Of a stretch of DNA of 23,491 nt, positions 1 to 5,080 are shown piece by piece. A model generated the notes under the pieces. It saw only the letters and a list, made by a program, of their open reading frames with translations. It was not told the origin of the DNA and did no database searches. This DNA is from JAGAJR01 sp048463395 (GTDB lineage: Bacteria > Pseudomonadota > Alphaproteobacteria > RF32 > CAG-239), in assembly GCA_048463395.1 (NCBI GenBank), contig DBFWPL010000006.1, positions 1 through 23,491 on the forward strand, in the 5' to 3' direction. Position 1 is the first letter of the stretch, and every line of letters starts with the position of its first letter. Position numbers and translations under genes: made by a program.

Positions 1-216
1 GACGATAGATCTGACAGCGGCGAGTTTGACGGCATTATCCGAGTTAAAAGAGGATATAGGCTTCAGCTCCATGGGTGTGTGTATGTGTGTGGTGTGTGTG
101 TTTACCAGAGGGGCACCAGAGTAAGCCAAAGTCAGATATTTAGCCTCGGAGACCTGAGGGTTGCCGGAGAGCAAGACGCAGGCAGAGGCCAGTAAAAAGA
201 ACTTAGTATTAGTCAT
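1..216 (-). CDS. Exported protein, 5' part only (cut by window edge)
   Basis: An open frame runs from ATG at 214-216 to the left edge (72 codons) with no stop. A strong ribosome binding site (GAGGTGA) lies a few bases upstream of the ATG. The first ~25 residues look like a Sec signal peptide: MTNTK, a hydrophobic core FFLLASACVLLSG, then a polar stretch ending VSEA before KYLTLAY. After the signal comes a short His/Thr-rich patch (NTHTTHIHT) encoded by an imperfect GT/AC dinucleotide tract. The rest shows no domain I recognise. Because the C-terminal part is outside the window, function cannot be assigned; export to the periplasm or cell surface is the only supported inference. It resembles, in general design only, the exported protein at the right end of the window. 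Confidence 0.6.
   Translation of the reverse strand, partial: MTNTKFFLLASACVLLSGNPQVSEAKYLTLAYSGAPLVNTHTTHIHTPMELKPISSFNSDNAVKLAAVRSIV
73..103. repeat. Imperfect GT/AC dinucleotide tract inside a coding region
   Basis: About 31 bases are almost entirely GT repeats, interrupted by one A and by a doubled G. The tract lies in the reading frame of the exported protein at the left edge and encodes alternating His and Thr. Nothing comparable occurs elsewhere in the window. Confidence 0.75.
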
Positions 217-271
217 GGTATCACCTCATAGTAATTAAGAACTAAAGCCTATATACTATCCATACTAAGTC

Positions 272-284
272 TTTTTTTTTTTTT
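272..284. repeat. Homopolymeric tract of 13 T (A on the minus strand)
   Basis: Thirteen consecutive T lie upstream of the left-edge exported gene. On the minus strand the tract directly follows TTGC, a possible -35 element, and precedes TAGTAT/TATGGA, possible -10 elements, so it would sit inside the promoter spacer. The promoter itself is weak and uncertain; the tract is directly visible. Confidence 0.6.
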
Positions 285-291
285 GCAACAA

Positions 292-315
292 AAAAGTGCA
301 TCCGCCCGCACTTTT
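292..315. other. Short inverted repeat, hairpin AAAAGTGC/GCACTTTT
   Basis: An 8-bp perfect stem (292-299 with 308-315) encloses an 8-base loop. Read on the minus strand it is followed by a run of T and resembles a factor-independent terminator, but no minus-strand gene ends just upstream, so its role is unclear. Confidence 0.4.
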
Positions 316-374
316 AAAAGGAGATTTCACATTTTTGTTACATTCCGGAAGAGGGGAATTTATAAACTAATTTC

Positions 375-380
375 TATAAT
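375..380 (+). promoter_or_regulatory. Candidate -10 element of the cold-shock gene
   Basis: A perfect TATAAT lies about 97 bases upstream of the csp start codon. No good -35 box is visible 17 bases further upstream. If used, it gives a 5' leader of roughly 90 nt, which fits the long leaders known for cspA-type mRNAs. Confidence 0.35.
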
Positions 381-428
381 TTCCGCTGTTTAAACCTTGG
401 GAAGAATTATTATATGACTCATTGGTTA

Positions 429-444
429 CGGCAGTTTTCTGCCG
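429..444 (+). promoter_or_regulatory. Hairpin in the csp leader
   Basis: CGGCAG (429-434) and CTGCCG (439-444) form a perfect 6-bp stem with a TTTT loop, about 33 bases before the csp start codon. It is followed by A-rich sequence, so it is unlikely to be a terminator. Its position suggests an mRNA leader structure; a temperature role is only an inference from cspA-family precedents. Confidence 0.45.
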
Positions 445-477
445 AAAATAAACAGTTTAACAATAGGGAAATTTGGA

Positions 478-681
478 ATGACAAAAGGTACACTTAAATG
501 GTTTAATGCCAAAAAAGGTTATGGTTTTATTTGTCCGGAAACCGGAGAAAAAGATGTGTTTATTCATATTACTGCTTTGGAAAAAGCCGGTATCAGGAGT
601 ATCCGTGAGGGACAGCCGCTGAGCTATGAAATTTATGATGACAGGGGGCGTCAGGCTGCTGGAAACATAAAACTCGTCTAG
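478..681 (+). CDS. CspA-family cold-shock protein
   Basis: A 67-residue single cold-shock domain, the usual length for bacterial Csp proteins. Both RNA-binding motifs are present: RNP1 as KGYGFI (about residues 13-18) and RNP2 as VFIHI (about 27-31), along with the typical start GTLKWFNAKKGYGF. Proteins of this family are small five-stranded beta-barrels that bind single-stranded nucleic acid and melt mRNA structure in the cytoplasm. The ATG is preceded by AGGGAA at suitable spacing. The gene is monocistronic, with a structured leader upstream and a strong bidirectional terminator about 165 bases downstream. The stop codon lies inside a 32-bp repeat that recurs after lepA. Whether it is cold-induced or constitutive cannot be read from sequence. 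Confidence 0.95.
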   Translation: MTKGTLKWFNAKKGYGFICPETGEKDVFIHITALEKAGIRSIREGQPLSYEIYDDRGRQAAGNIKLV

Positions 682-707
682 CTGGTAACTAATACAGAAA
701 TTGCAGA
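676..707. repeat. 32-bp dispersed repeat, copy 1 (overlaps the csp stop codon)
   Basis: The block beginning GTCTAGCTGGTAACTAATAC is identical over 32 bases to 3468-3499. It begins three bases before the csp stop codon (679-681), so the last codon and stop of csp are part of the repeat. Confidence 0.85.
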
Positions 708-804
708 TAAAATGTTCGGTCATGTACTAATTTGTACACTCCCTCACATTTTTCTTTATTTCTTATTATTTACGCACACTATCCGAGTTTTATGTAGTTT
801 GCCC

Positions 805-821
805 AGCTGGTAACTATACAG
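805..821. repeat. Partial copy of the dispersed repeat
   Basis: AGCTGGTAACT followed by ATACAG matches the inner part of the 32-bp repeat with one base deleted. It lies about 130 bases after copy 1, in the csp to GNAT intergenic region, which otherwise holds only the terminator at 848-883. Confidence 0.6.
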
Positions 822-847
822 GCGGATAAAAACTCAAATACGTATCA

Positions 848-883
848 TAAATTAACCCCGTTGTTATTGACGGGGTTAATTTA
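848..883. terminator. Bidirectional terminator between csp and the GNAT gene
   Basis: A perfect 14-bp inverted repeat (848-861 with 870-883, core TTAACCCCGT/ACGGGGTTAA) with an 8-base loop. The stem is AT-rich at its base on both sides, so it can act in both directions. It fits the convergent arrangement of csp (+) and the acetyltransferase gene (-). Confidence 0.85.
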
Positions 884-906
884 TGCTTTATAGGAGAAAG
901 AAAATT

Positions 907-1344
907 TTATAAATCTTTAACCATGCGGGCAAAGGTTATGCCTTTATCTTCAAAAATTTCGCCTTCCTGACGATAGCCGAGACGTTCGTAAAAATTGACC
1001 ACGGAGAGCATGGCGTGCATGACGAGGCGGCTGAAACCTGCTTCTTTGGCTCTTTTTTCGGCATAATGAACCAAATCGCGTCCGACGCCTTCGCCTTGGT
1101 ATTTGGTATCTACGGCAACTTGCATCATGCGGATTTCTTCATCGTTGACAGGGGCGAGAATCAAGCCGCCGACCAGCCGGTCGTCCAAGCTTTCCACGCA
1201 ACCGATATGCAGGTAATTCGCTTCGCGGGTACGGTGCATATCCAGAAATTTTAATCCGAGAGGTTCCAGAAGAATTTTGTAACGTAGTTCGACCAGCTCG
1301 TCGTATCTGGAAGAACCAAAATCAATATCAATCATTTTTTTCAT
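907..1344 (-). CDS. GNAT-family N-acetyltransferase
   Basis: A 145-residue protein of the GNAT acetyltransferase superfamily. The acetyl-CoA pyrophosphate-binding motif A is visible as VAVDTKYQGEGVGRDLV (about residues 76-92, with the QGEGVG turn), and motif B as VVNFYERLGYRQEGEIF near the C-terminus. The substrate is unknown; the LRYKILLEPLGL segment near the N-terminus is of the kind seen in small ElaA-like GNATs. I chose the ATG at 1342-1344 because GGGAGA lies just upstream; the frame stays open further upstream to 1386, but that extension would run through the likely promoter. The gene diverges from lepA and ends at a bidirectional terminator. Confidence 0.88.
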   Translation of the reverse strand: MKKMIDIDFGSSRYDELVELRYKILLEPLGLKFLDMHRTREANYLHIGCVESLDDRLVGGLILAPVNDEEIRMMQVAVDTKYQGEGVGRDLVHYAEKRAKEAGFSRLVMHAMLSVVNFYERLGYRQEGEIFEDKGITFARMVKDL

Positions 1345-1375
1345 GGTACATCTCCCGCAGTGTGTCCTGATATTA

Positions 1376-1405
1376 AGTATATACATATTTTGTTTATTAG
1401 TACAA
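1376..1405 (-). promoter_or_regulatory. Candidate promoter of the GNAT gene
   Basis: On the minus strand TTGTAC (1400-1405) and TATACT (1376-1381) are separated by 18 bases. The predicted start of transcription falls about 25 bases upstream of the chosen ATG at 1344. A short inverted repeat, CCGAT-AAA-ATCGG (1413-1425), lies just upstream between the two divergent promoters. Confidence 0.45.
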
Positions 1406-1440
1406 GTGTAATCCGATAAAATCGGGTGAATAAATATATA

Positions 1441-1469
1441 TTGCCGAATCTTATTTTTTCCTTTATCTA
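1441..1469 (+). promoter_or_regulatory. Candidate lepA promoter
   Basis: TTGCCG (1441-1446) and TATCTA (1464-1469) are spaced by 17 bases. Transcription would begin near 1476, about 30 bases before the lepA ATG at 1507. This position argues against translation starting at the in-frame GTG at 1426. Confidence 0.4.
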
Positions 1470-1506
1470 TAGGTCAAATGTATTTTTTTCAACGGGTAAG
1501 GATAAA

Positions 1507-3312
1507 ATGACCGCGAATTTAGATAGAATCAGAAACTTTGCCATTATTGCTCATATCGACCACGGAAAGTCGACTCTCGCAGACAGAATCATTGAGTTCT
1601 GCGGTGGTTTGGAACATCGGGAAATGACGGAACAGGTTCTGGATACGATGGATATTGAAAAAGAACGCGGTATTACAATTAAGGCCCAGACCGTGCGGCT
1701 GAACTATAAAGCCAAGGATGGACAGACGTATCAGCTTAACCTGATGGATACGCCGGGGCACGTGGATTTCTCTTATGAGGTGTCTCGTTCGCTGGCTTCT
1801 TGCGAAGGTTCCGTTTTGGTGGTTGACGCAACGCAGGGTGTGGAAGCTCAGACATTGGCCAATGTGTATTTGGCGATTGACAATAATCACGAAATCGTTC
1901 CCGTCTTAAATAAGATTGATTTACCTTCCGCAGAACCGGAAAGGGTAAAACAGCAGATTGAAGACGTTATCGGGTTGGATACTTCCGATGCCGTTGAAAC
2001 TTCCGGTAAAACAGGTTTGGGCGTGGAAGATCTTTTGGAAGCGATTGTTCATCGGCTTCCGGCTCCTAAAGGGGATGAAAACGCTCCGTTGAAAGCCTTG
2101 CTGATTGACAGTTGGTATGATTCATATCTGGGCGTGATTATTTTGGTGCGGATTAAAGACGGTGTTTTGCGGAAAAAAACGCAAATTCGCATGATGTCAA
2201 ACAATGCGACGTATCAGGTTGACAAAGTCGGTATTTTTACGCCGAAAATGCAGGATGTTGAAGCTCTGTATCCGGGAGAAGTCGGTTTCATTACCGCCAG
2301 TATTAAGAGCGTGAGCGACTGTAGTATCGGTGATACGATTACTGACAACAAATGTCCTTGTGATGAACCGTTGCAAGGGTTTAAACCTTCGGTGCCGGTG
2401 GTGTTTTGTTCGATTTTTCCAGTAGACAGCAGTCAGTACGATGCCTTAAAAGACGCTTTGGCAAAATTGAAGTTGAATGACGCTAGCATAGACTATCAAA
2501 ATGAGAATTCCGCGGCTTTGGGATTGGGGTTCCGTTGCGGTTTTCTCGGGCTTTTGCATATGGAAATTATTCAGGAGCGTTTAGGGCGTGAGTTTGATTT
2601 GGACATTATTACAACTGCTCCGTCCGTGGCCTACAAAATCAACCTGACCAACGGGACGCAGCTAACCTTGCACAATCCGGCCGATATGCCGGATGTTACG
2701 ACAATTTCTTCTATTGAAGAGCCGATGGTTAAAGCTACCATTTTAGTTCCGGACACTTATTTGGGTGCGGTTTTGAAACTTTGCAACGAACGCCGCGGCG
2801 AGCAGGAGGATTTGACCTATGTCGGTAATCGGGCAATGGTGGTTTATAAAATTCCGTTGAACGAAATCGTGTTTGATTTTTATGATCGTCTAAAGTCTAT
2901 TACCAGCGGTTATGCGAGTTTTGACTATGAGATTATCGGTTATGCGGCGTCTGATTTGGTGAAAGTTCAAATCCTGATTAATGAGGAGCCGGTGGACGCG
3001 TTGGCTTTTCTTTGCCACCGGATGGAGGCGGAATCCAGAGGGCGGCAGATTTGTGAGCGGTTGAAAGATTTAATTCCGAGACATTTGTTCAAAATTCCGA
3101 TTCAGGCGGCTATCGGAGGCAGGGTTGTTGCCCGCGAAACCATTTCAGCCATGCGTAAAGATGTAACTGCAAAATGTTATGGCGGTGATGTAACCCGCAA
3201 ACGCAAGCTCTTAGATAAGCAGAAAAAAGGCAAACTCCGTATGCGGCAATTCGGTAAGGTCGAAGTTCCACAATCGGCATTTATTGAGGCGTTGCGTATT
3301 GGCGACGAGTAG
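1507..3312 (+). CDS. lepA: Elongation factor 4 (LepA), ribosome-associated GTPase
   Basis: A 601-residue translational GTPase, close to the 599 residues of the E. coli protein. LepA/EF4 acts on the ribosome and affects initiation or back-translocation under stress. GTPase motifs are in order: G1 AHIDHGKST (15-23), G2 RGITI (54-58), G3 DTPGH (81-85), G4 NKID (135-138). These are followed by the EF-G-like domains and the LepA-specific C-terminal domain ending RMRQFGKVEVPQSAF. The ATG at 1507 is preceded by AAGGA at good spacing and gives the family-typical start MTANLDRIRNFAIIAHIDHG; the frame is open upstream to 1426, but those 27 residues are AT-rich and not family-like. In many proteobacteria lepA precedes lepB; here it stands alone, followed by a repeat cluster. 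Confidence 0.98.
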   Translation: MTANLDRIRNFAIIAHIDHGKSTLADRIIEFCGGLEHREMTEQVLDTMDIEKERGITIKAQTVRLNYKAKDGQTYQLNLMDTPGHVDFSYEVSRSLASCEGSVLVVDATQGVEAQTLANVYLAIDNNHEIVPVLNKIDLPSAEPERVKQQIEDVIGLDTSDAVETSGKTGLGVEDLLEAIVHRLPAPKGDENAPLKALLIDSWYDSYLGVIILVRIKDGVLRKKTQIRMMSNNATYQVDKVGIFTPKMQDVEALYPGEVGFITASIKSVSDCSIGDTITDNKCPCDEPLQGFKPSVPVVFCSIFPVDSSQYDALKDALAKLKLNDASIDYQNENSAALGLGFRCGFLGLLHMEIIQERLGREFDLDIITTAPSVAYKINLTNGTQLTLHNPADMPDVTTISSIEEPMVKATILVPDTYLGAVLKLCNERRGEQEDLTYVGNRAMVVYKIPLNEIVFDFYDRLKSITSGYASFDYEIIGYAASDLVKVQILINEEPVDALAFLCHRMEAESRGRQICERLKDLIPRHLFKIPIQAAIGGRVVARETISAMRKDVTAKCYGGDVTRKRKLLDKQKKGKLRMRQFGKVEVPQSAFIEALRIGDE

Positions 3313-3440
3313 AAAACTTCGTATAATGGTCATCTAATACAGATTGTTCGAGTTGAAAGTTTCCTCACGTACGTCTATGTACGTTGCGGTATTTTCACTC
3401 TTCAATCTTATTATATGATTCATTCTCCGAAGTTTTTTTA
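3313..3440. repeat. Long imperfect palindrome after lepA (ERIC/MITE-like, may end the lepA transcript)
   Basis: The outer arms AAAACTTCG (3313-3321) and CGAAGTTTT (3428-3436) are perfectly complementary. Further complementary blocks continue inward: AGATTG (3341-3346) with CAATCT (3403-3408), the GAGT-GAAA side with TTTCACTC, and ACGTAC with GTACGT next to a loop around 3373-3378. The element is about 124 bases long and nearly all of it can fold into one long hairpin. The right arm runs into a T-tract (TTTTTTT), so it may also act as a terminator for lepA. Confidence 0.7.
3322..3337. repeat. 16-bp direct repeat TATAATGGTCATCTAA, copy 1
   Basis: This sequence recurs exactly at 3447-3462, 125 bases downstream. 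Copy 1 lies within the left arm of the palindrome and copy 2 just outside its right arm. Confidence 0.8.
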
Positions 3441-3446
3441 ACCTTA

Positions 3447-3462
3447 TATAATGGTCATCTAA
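3447..3462. repeat. 16-bp direct repeat TATAATGGTCATCTAA, copy 2
   Basis: Exact second copy of 3322-3337. It lies between the palindrome and the second copy of the 32-bp repeat. Confidence 0.8.
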
Positions 3463-3467
3463 AGGTT

Positions 3468-3499
3468 GTCTAGCTGGTAACTAATACAGAAATTGCAGA
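3468..3499. repeat. 32-bp dispersed repeat, copy 2
   Basis: Identical over 32 bases to 676-707 at the csp 3' end. It runs into a small perfect hairpin, GCAGAA-TTTT-TTCTGC (3495-3510), which lies just beyond the stop codon of the minus-strand HAD gene. A shorter fragment, CTAATACAGATTG, occurs at 3334-3346 inside the palindrome. Confidence 0.85.
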
Positions 3500-3517
3500 A
3501 TTTTTTCTGCTAAATCG

Positions 3518-4153
3518 TTATTCCCGTTCTTTTGGTCGGTTGAGTGGCGGGGTGGTCAGGATTTTATTTATTTCTTTTTTGATTGTTTGAGGATTAAATG
3601 TTATGGCGTGAATGCCGAGTTGAGCGGCCGCGGCGGTGTTTTTAGGTTTGTCATCAATGAAAATTAATTCTTCAAATTTACAACCTAATTTGTTTTTGAC
3701 TTTCGTATAAATTTGCGGGTCAGGTTTTAATAATCCCAAGTCAAAGGAACAAAAAATATGTTCGGGGCGGAAAAGATGGGCGTTTTTATTAGAGTTTGCC
3801 AATATGGGTAAGGCATTGGAAAGAATGCAATTCTCTATCCCTTTGGTCGGGAGCTCTTCCTGTATTTGTCGGGTTTCTGGAATATAGGTTCCAATTCCCT
3901 GATGAAAGGCTCGGTTTATTTCCGGTTTGTATTTTTCCTGATAAGGTATTTTATAAAAATCGCATAATTTCCGGCATAATTCATCATAACGTACAAGGCC
4001 TTTCATATAGTCGTTATAACTAAAGCGGCCTTTTCGTTCCTGAAATGTGTTTTTGTCGGTGGTATGGTCTTCGCACCATTTATGCAAGGGTGCTAAACTG
4101 TAATTGTAAATAACGTTGCCGACGTCCCAAATGCAATATTTGATTTTAGCCAT
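3518..4153 (-). CDS. HAD-superfamily phosphatase, YihX-like
   Basis: A 211-residue haloacid dehalogenase-type hydrolase with all four motifs: motif I WDVGNVIYNY with nucleophile Asp10, motif II LSN (Ser112), motif III Lys143 in LLKPDPQIY, and motif IV IFIDDKPKN (Asp167/168). The usual second Asp of DxDx(T/V) is Gly12; the DxGNV form is typical of the YihX/epoxide-hydrolase-N-like branch, whose E. coli member acts on alpha-glucose 1-phosphate. The residues between motifs I and II form an alpha-helical C1 cap. The substrate here is not determinable. The Shine-Dalgarno sequence is weak (AGAAGAGA). The gene diverges from the RNA gene at 4283 and ends next to the repeat cluster. Confidence 0.88.
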   Translation of the reverse strand: MAKIKYCIWDVGNVIYNYSLAPLHKWCEDHTTDKNTFQERKGRFSYNDYMKGLVRYDELCRKLCDFYKIPYQEKYKPEINRAFHQGIGTYIPETRQIQEELPTKGIENCILSNALPILANSNKNAHLFRPEHIFCSFDLGLLKPDPQIYTKVKNKLGCKFEELIFIDDKPKNTAAAAQLGIHAITFNPQTIKKEINKILTTPPLNRPKERE

Positions 4154-4247
4154 GTTTTTTCTCTTCTAAAAAGTTAACAAAAGCAGATGAGAAAATCAAA
4201 TTATATTTTTGAGAACCGTAATGTTCATAAATTAATCATAAAACGCC

Positions 4248-4276
4248 TTGACTAAGAATCTAAGCTTTTGTATTGT
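4248..4276 (+). promoter_or_regulatory. Strong sigma70-type promoter of the structured RNA
   Basis: TTGACT (4248-4253) and TATTGT (4271-4276) are separated by exactly 17 bases. This is among the closest matches to the -35/-10 consensus in the window. Transcription is predicted to begin near 4283. No start codon with a ribosome binding site follows until 4572. Confidence 0.75.
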
Positions 4277-4282
4277 AAACAT

Positions 4283-4545
4283 ATAGAAACAATAGCCGTT
4301 CACAGCGGTTATCTTAGGGCTAGAGATAGTCCGGGTGTGGTGGAACGCACCTTCGTTACCAGGCAGTGTTTGGAATGTAGCACTGTAACTTGATTATGGA
4401 ATTTTTCATAGTCAGGACTATATTCCCCGGTTGTAGATTACCTATTACGGCCGGGGACCCTGAGGGTGTATCCCAAAGGGCACTATTCCTGGTAATAGTC
4501 GTTCCAATCCCCGGCCACCTTTAGTCTCTGAAGGTGGTTTTTTTA
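4283..4545 (+). ncRNA. Structured RNA of unknown family (stand-alone RNA or leader of the XRE gene)
   Basis: About 260 bases without a plausible gene lie between a near-consensus promoter and a strong terminator. I found these compatible helices by eye: 4292-4298/4306-4312 (one G-U pair), CCGGG 4331-4335/CCCGG 4510-4514, TGGAACG 4341-4347/CGTTCCA 4500-4506, TTACCAGG 4356-4363/CCTGGTAA 4488-4495, CAGTG 4364-4368/CACTG 4381-4385, GATTATG 4392-4398/CATAGTC 4407-4413 (one G-U), CCCCGG 4425-4430/CCGGGG 4451-4456, and ACCC 4457-4460/GGGT 4464-4467. Three of them nest around a multi-branched core. Alternative pairings exist, notably GGCCGGGG 4449-4456 with CCCCGGCC 4509-4516, and ATAGTCC 4326-4332 with GGACTAT 4415-4421. 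I recognise no RNase P, tmRNA, SRP or riboswitch core. A diverged 6S-like RNA or a new family are both possible. Confidence 0.6.
4515..4544 (+). terminator. Terminator of the structured RNA
   Basis: CCACCTT (4515-4521) and AAGGTGG (4531-4537) form a perfect 7-bp stem with a 9-base loop, followed by a run of seven or more T. It lies 28 bases before the XRE start codon, so it either ends a separate RNA or attenuates the XRE gene. Confidence 0.88.
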
Positions 4546-4571
4546 TATCATCAATCGGAGGAAGTAAGGAA

Positions 4572-5012
4572 ATGAGGATTGGTAACCGAGGACGGAACGA
4601 TGACGGTTCTCCCAATAAGATAGACGTACATGTCGGCAATCGGTTGAGACTTCGCCGGATGATGCTCGGGTTCTCTCAAGAGCAATTGGGAATGTTGGTC
4701 GGGATTACATTTCAACAGATTCAAAAATATGAGAGAGGGACAAATCGTATCAGTGCCAGTCGGTTATGGGATTTTTCCAAAGTTCTTCGGGTGCCGATTT
4801 CCTTTTTTTATGCGGAAATGAGTGATGAAACCATGTCCGGCAGTCCACGGATGTTAGAGAATAACAGCGGCAGCAAACAGAAGTGTTTTTGTTATTGTGA
4901 TGATCCGATGTATAGGGAAGAGACGCTTTTGCTGCTTAATGCTTTAGAGCGTATTTCCGATGAAGATGTCCGTCAGTCTTTTATACAGATGATAAAAGCG
5001 TTGGGAAAGTAA
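4572..5012 (+). CDS. XRE-family helix-turn-helix transcriptional regulator
   Basis: A 146-residue cytoplasmic DNA-binding protein. An HTH_XRE/cI-like domain covers about residues 18-80, with the recognition region FSQEQLGMLVGITFQQIQKY followed by ERGTNRISASRLWDFSKVLRVPISFF. This wording is characteristic of a regulator type very common in Alphaproteobacteria. The C-terminal part (about 85-146) has no recognisable sensor domain; it contains a Cys pair in KQKCFCYCDD and a helical tail (LLNALERISDEDVRQSFIQM). GGAGGA and AAGGAA lie upstream of the ATG. It follows the structured RNA with only the terminator between them, and is closed by a terminator at 5025-5059. Its targets are unknown. Confidence 0.92.
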   Translation: MRIGNRGRNDDGSPNKIDVHVGNRLRLRRMMLGFSQEQLGMLVGITFQQIQKYERGTNRISASRLWDFSKVLRVPISFFYAEMSDETMSGSPRMLENNSGSKQKCFCYCDDPMYREETLLLLNALERISDEDVRQSFIQMIKALGK

Positions 5013-5024
5013 GGTTTAAAAAAG

Positions 5025-5059
5025 AAAACACCGCAGATTTTGGATATCTGAGGTGTTTT
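5025..5059. terminator. Bidirectional terminator after the XRE gene
   Basis: AAAACACC (5025-5032) pairs with GGTGTTTT (5052-5059), with an inner CAGAT/ATCTG stem (5034-5038/5046-5050) and a single mismatch between them. It lies between the convergent XRE gene and the ankyrin-like gene. Confidence 0.85.
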
Positions 5060-5080
5060 GCTTGGTTTGGTATCGCGGCG

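Noticed and set aside
457..723. ORF antisense to csp
   Set aside because: The csp frame has a clear cold-shock domain; the antisense frame has no recognisable protein features and no ribosome binding site.
1426..1506. Longer lepA N-terminus from the GTG at 1426
   Set aside because: The 27 extra residues are not family-like, the candidate promoter lies within them, and the good ribosome binding site precedes 1507.
4322..4520. Possible RNase P RNA (AGTCCGGG block resembles its conserved region I)
   Set aside because: The rest of the RNase P core, including the conserved ACAGAACCCGGCTTA-like block near the 3' end, is missing, and the RNA is far too short.
4283..4545. Possible tmRNA, two-piece tmRNA, SRP RNA or group I intron
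   Set aside because: No tag-coding frame, no TTCGA T-loop with CCA end, no SRP GGAAGGAAGCAG core. An AGATAGTCC/GGACTAT pair recalls group I P7, but the order and the other core elements do not fit.
4445..4639. Minus-strand ORF across the RNA gene
   Set aside because: It is antisense to a terminator and the XRE start, has a low-complexity Pro-rich translation and no ribosome binding site.
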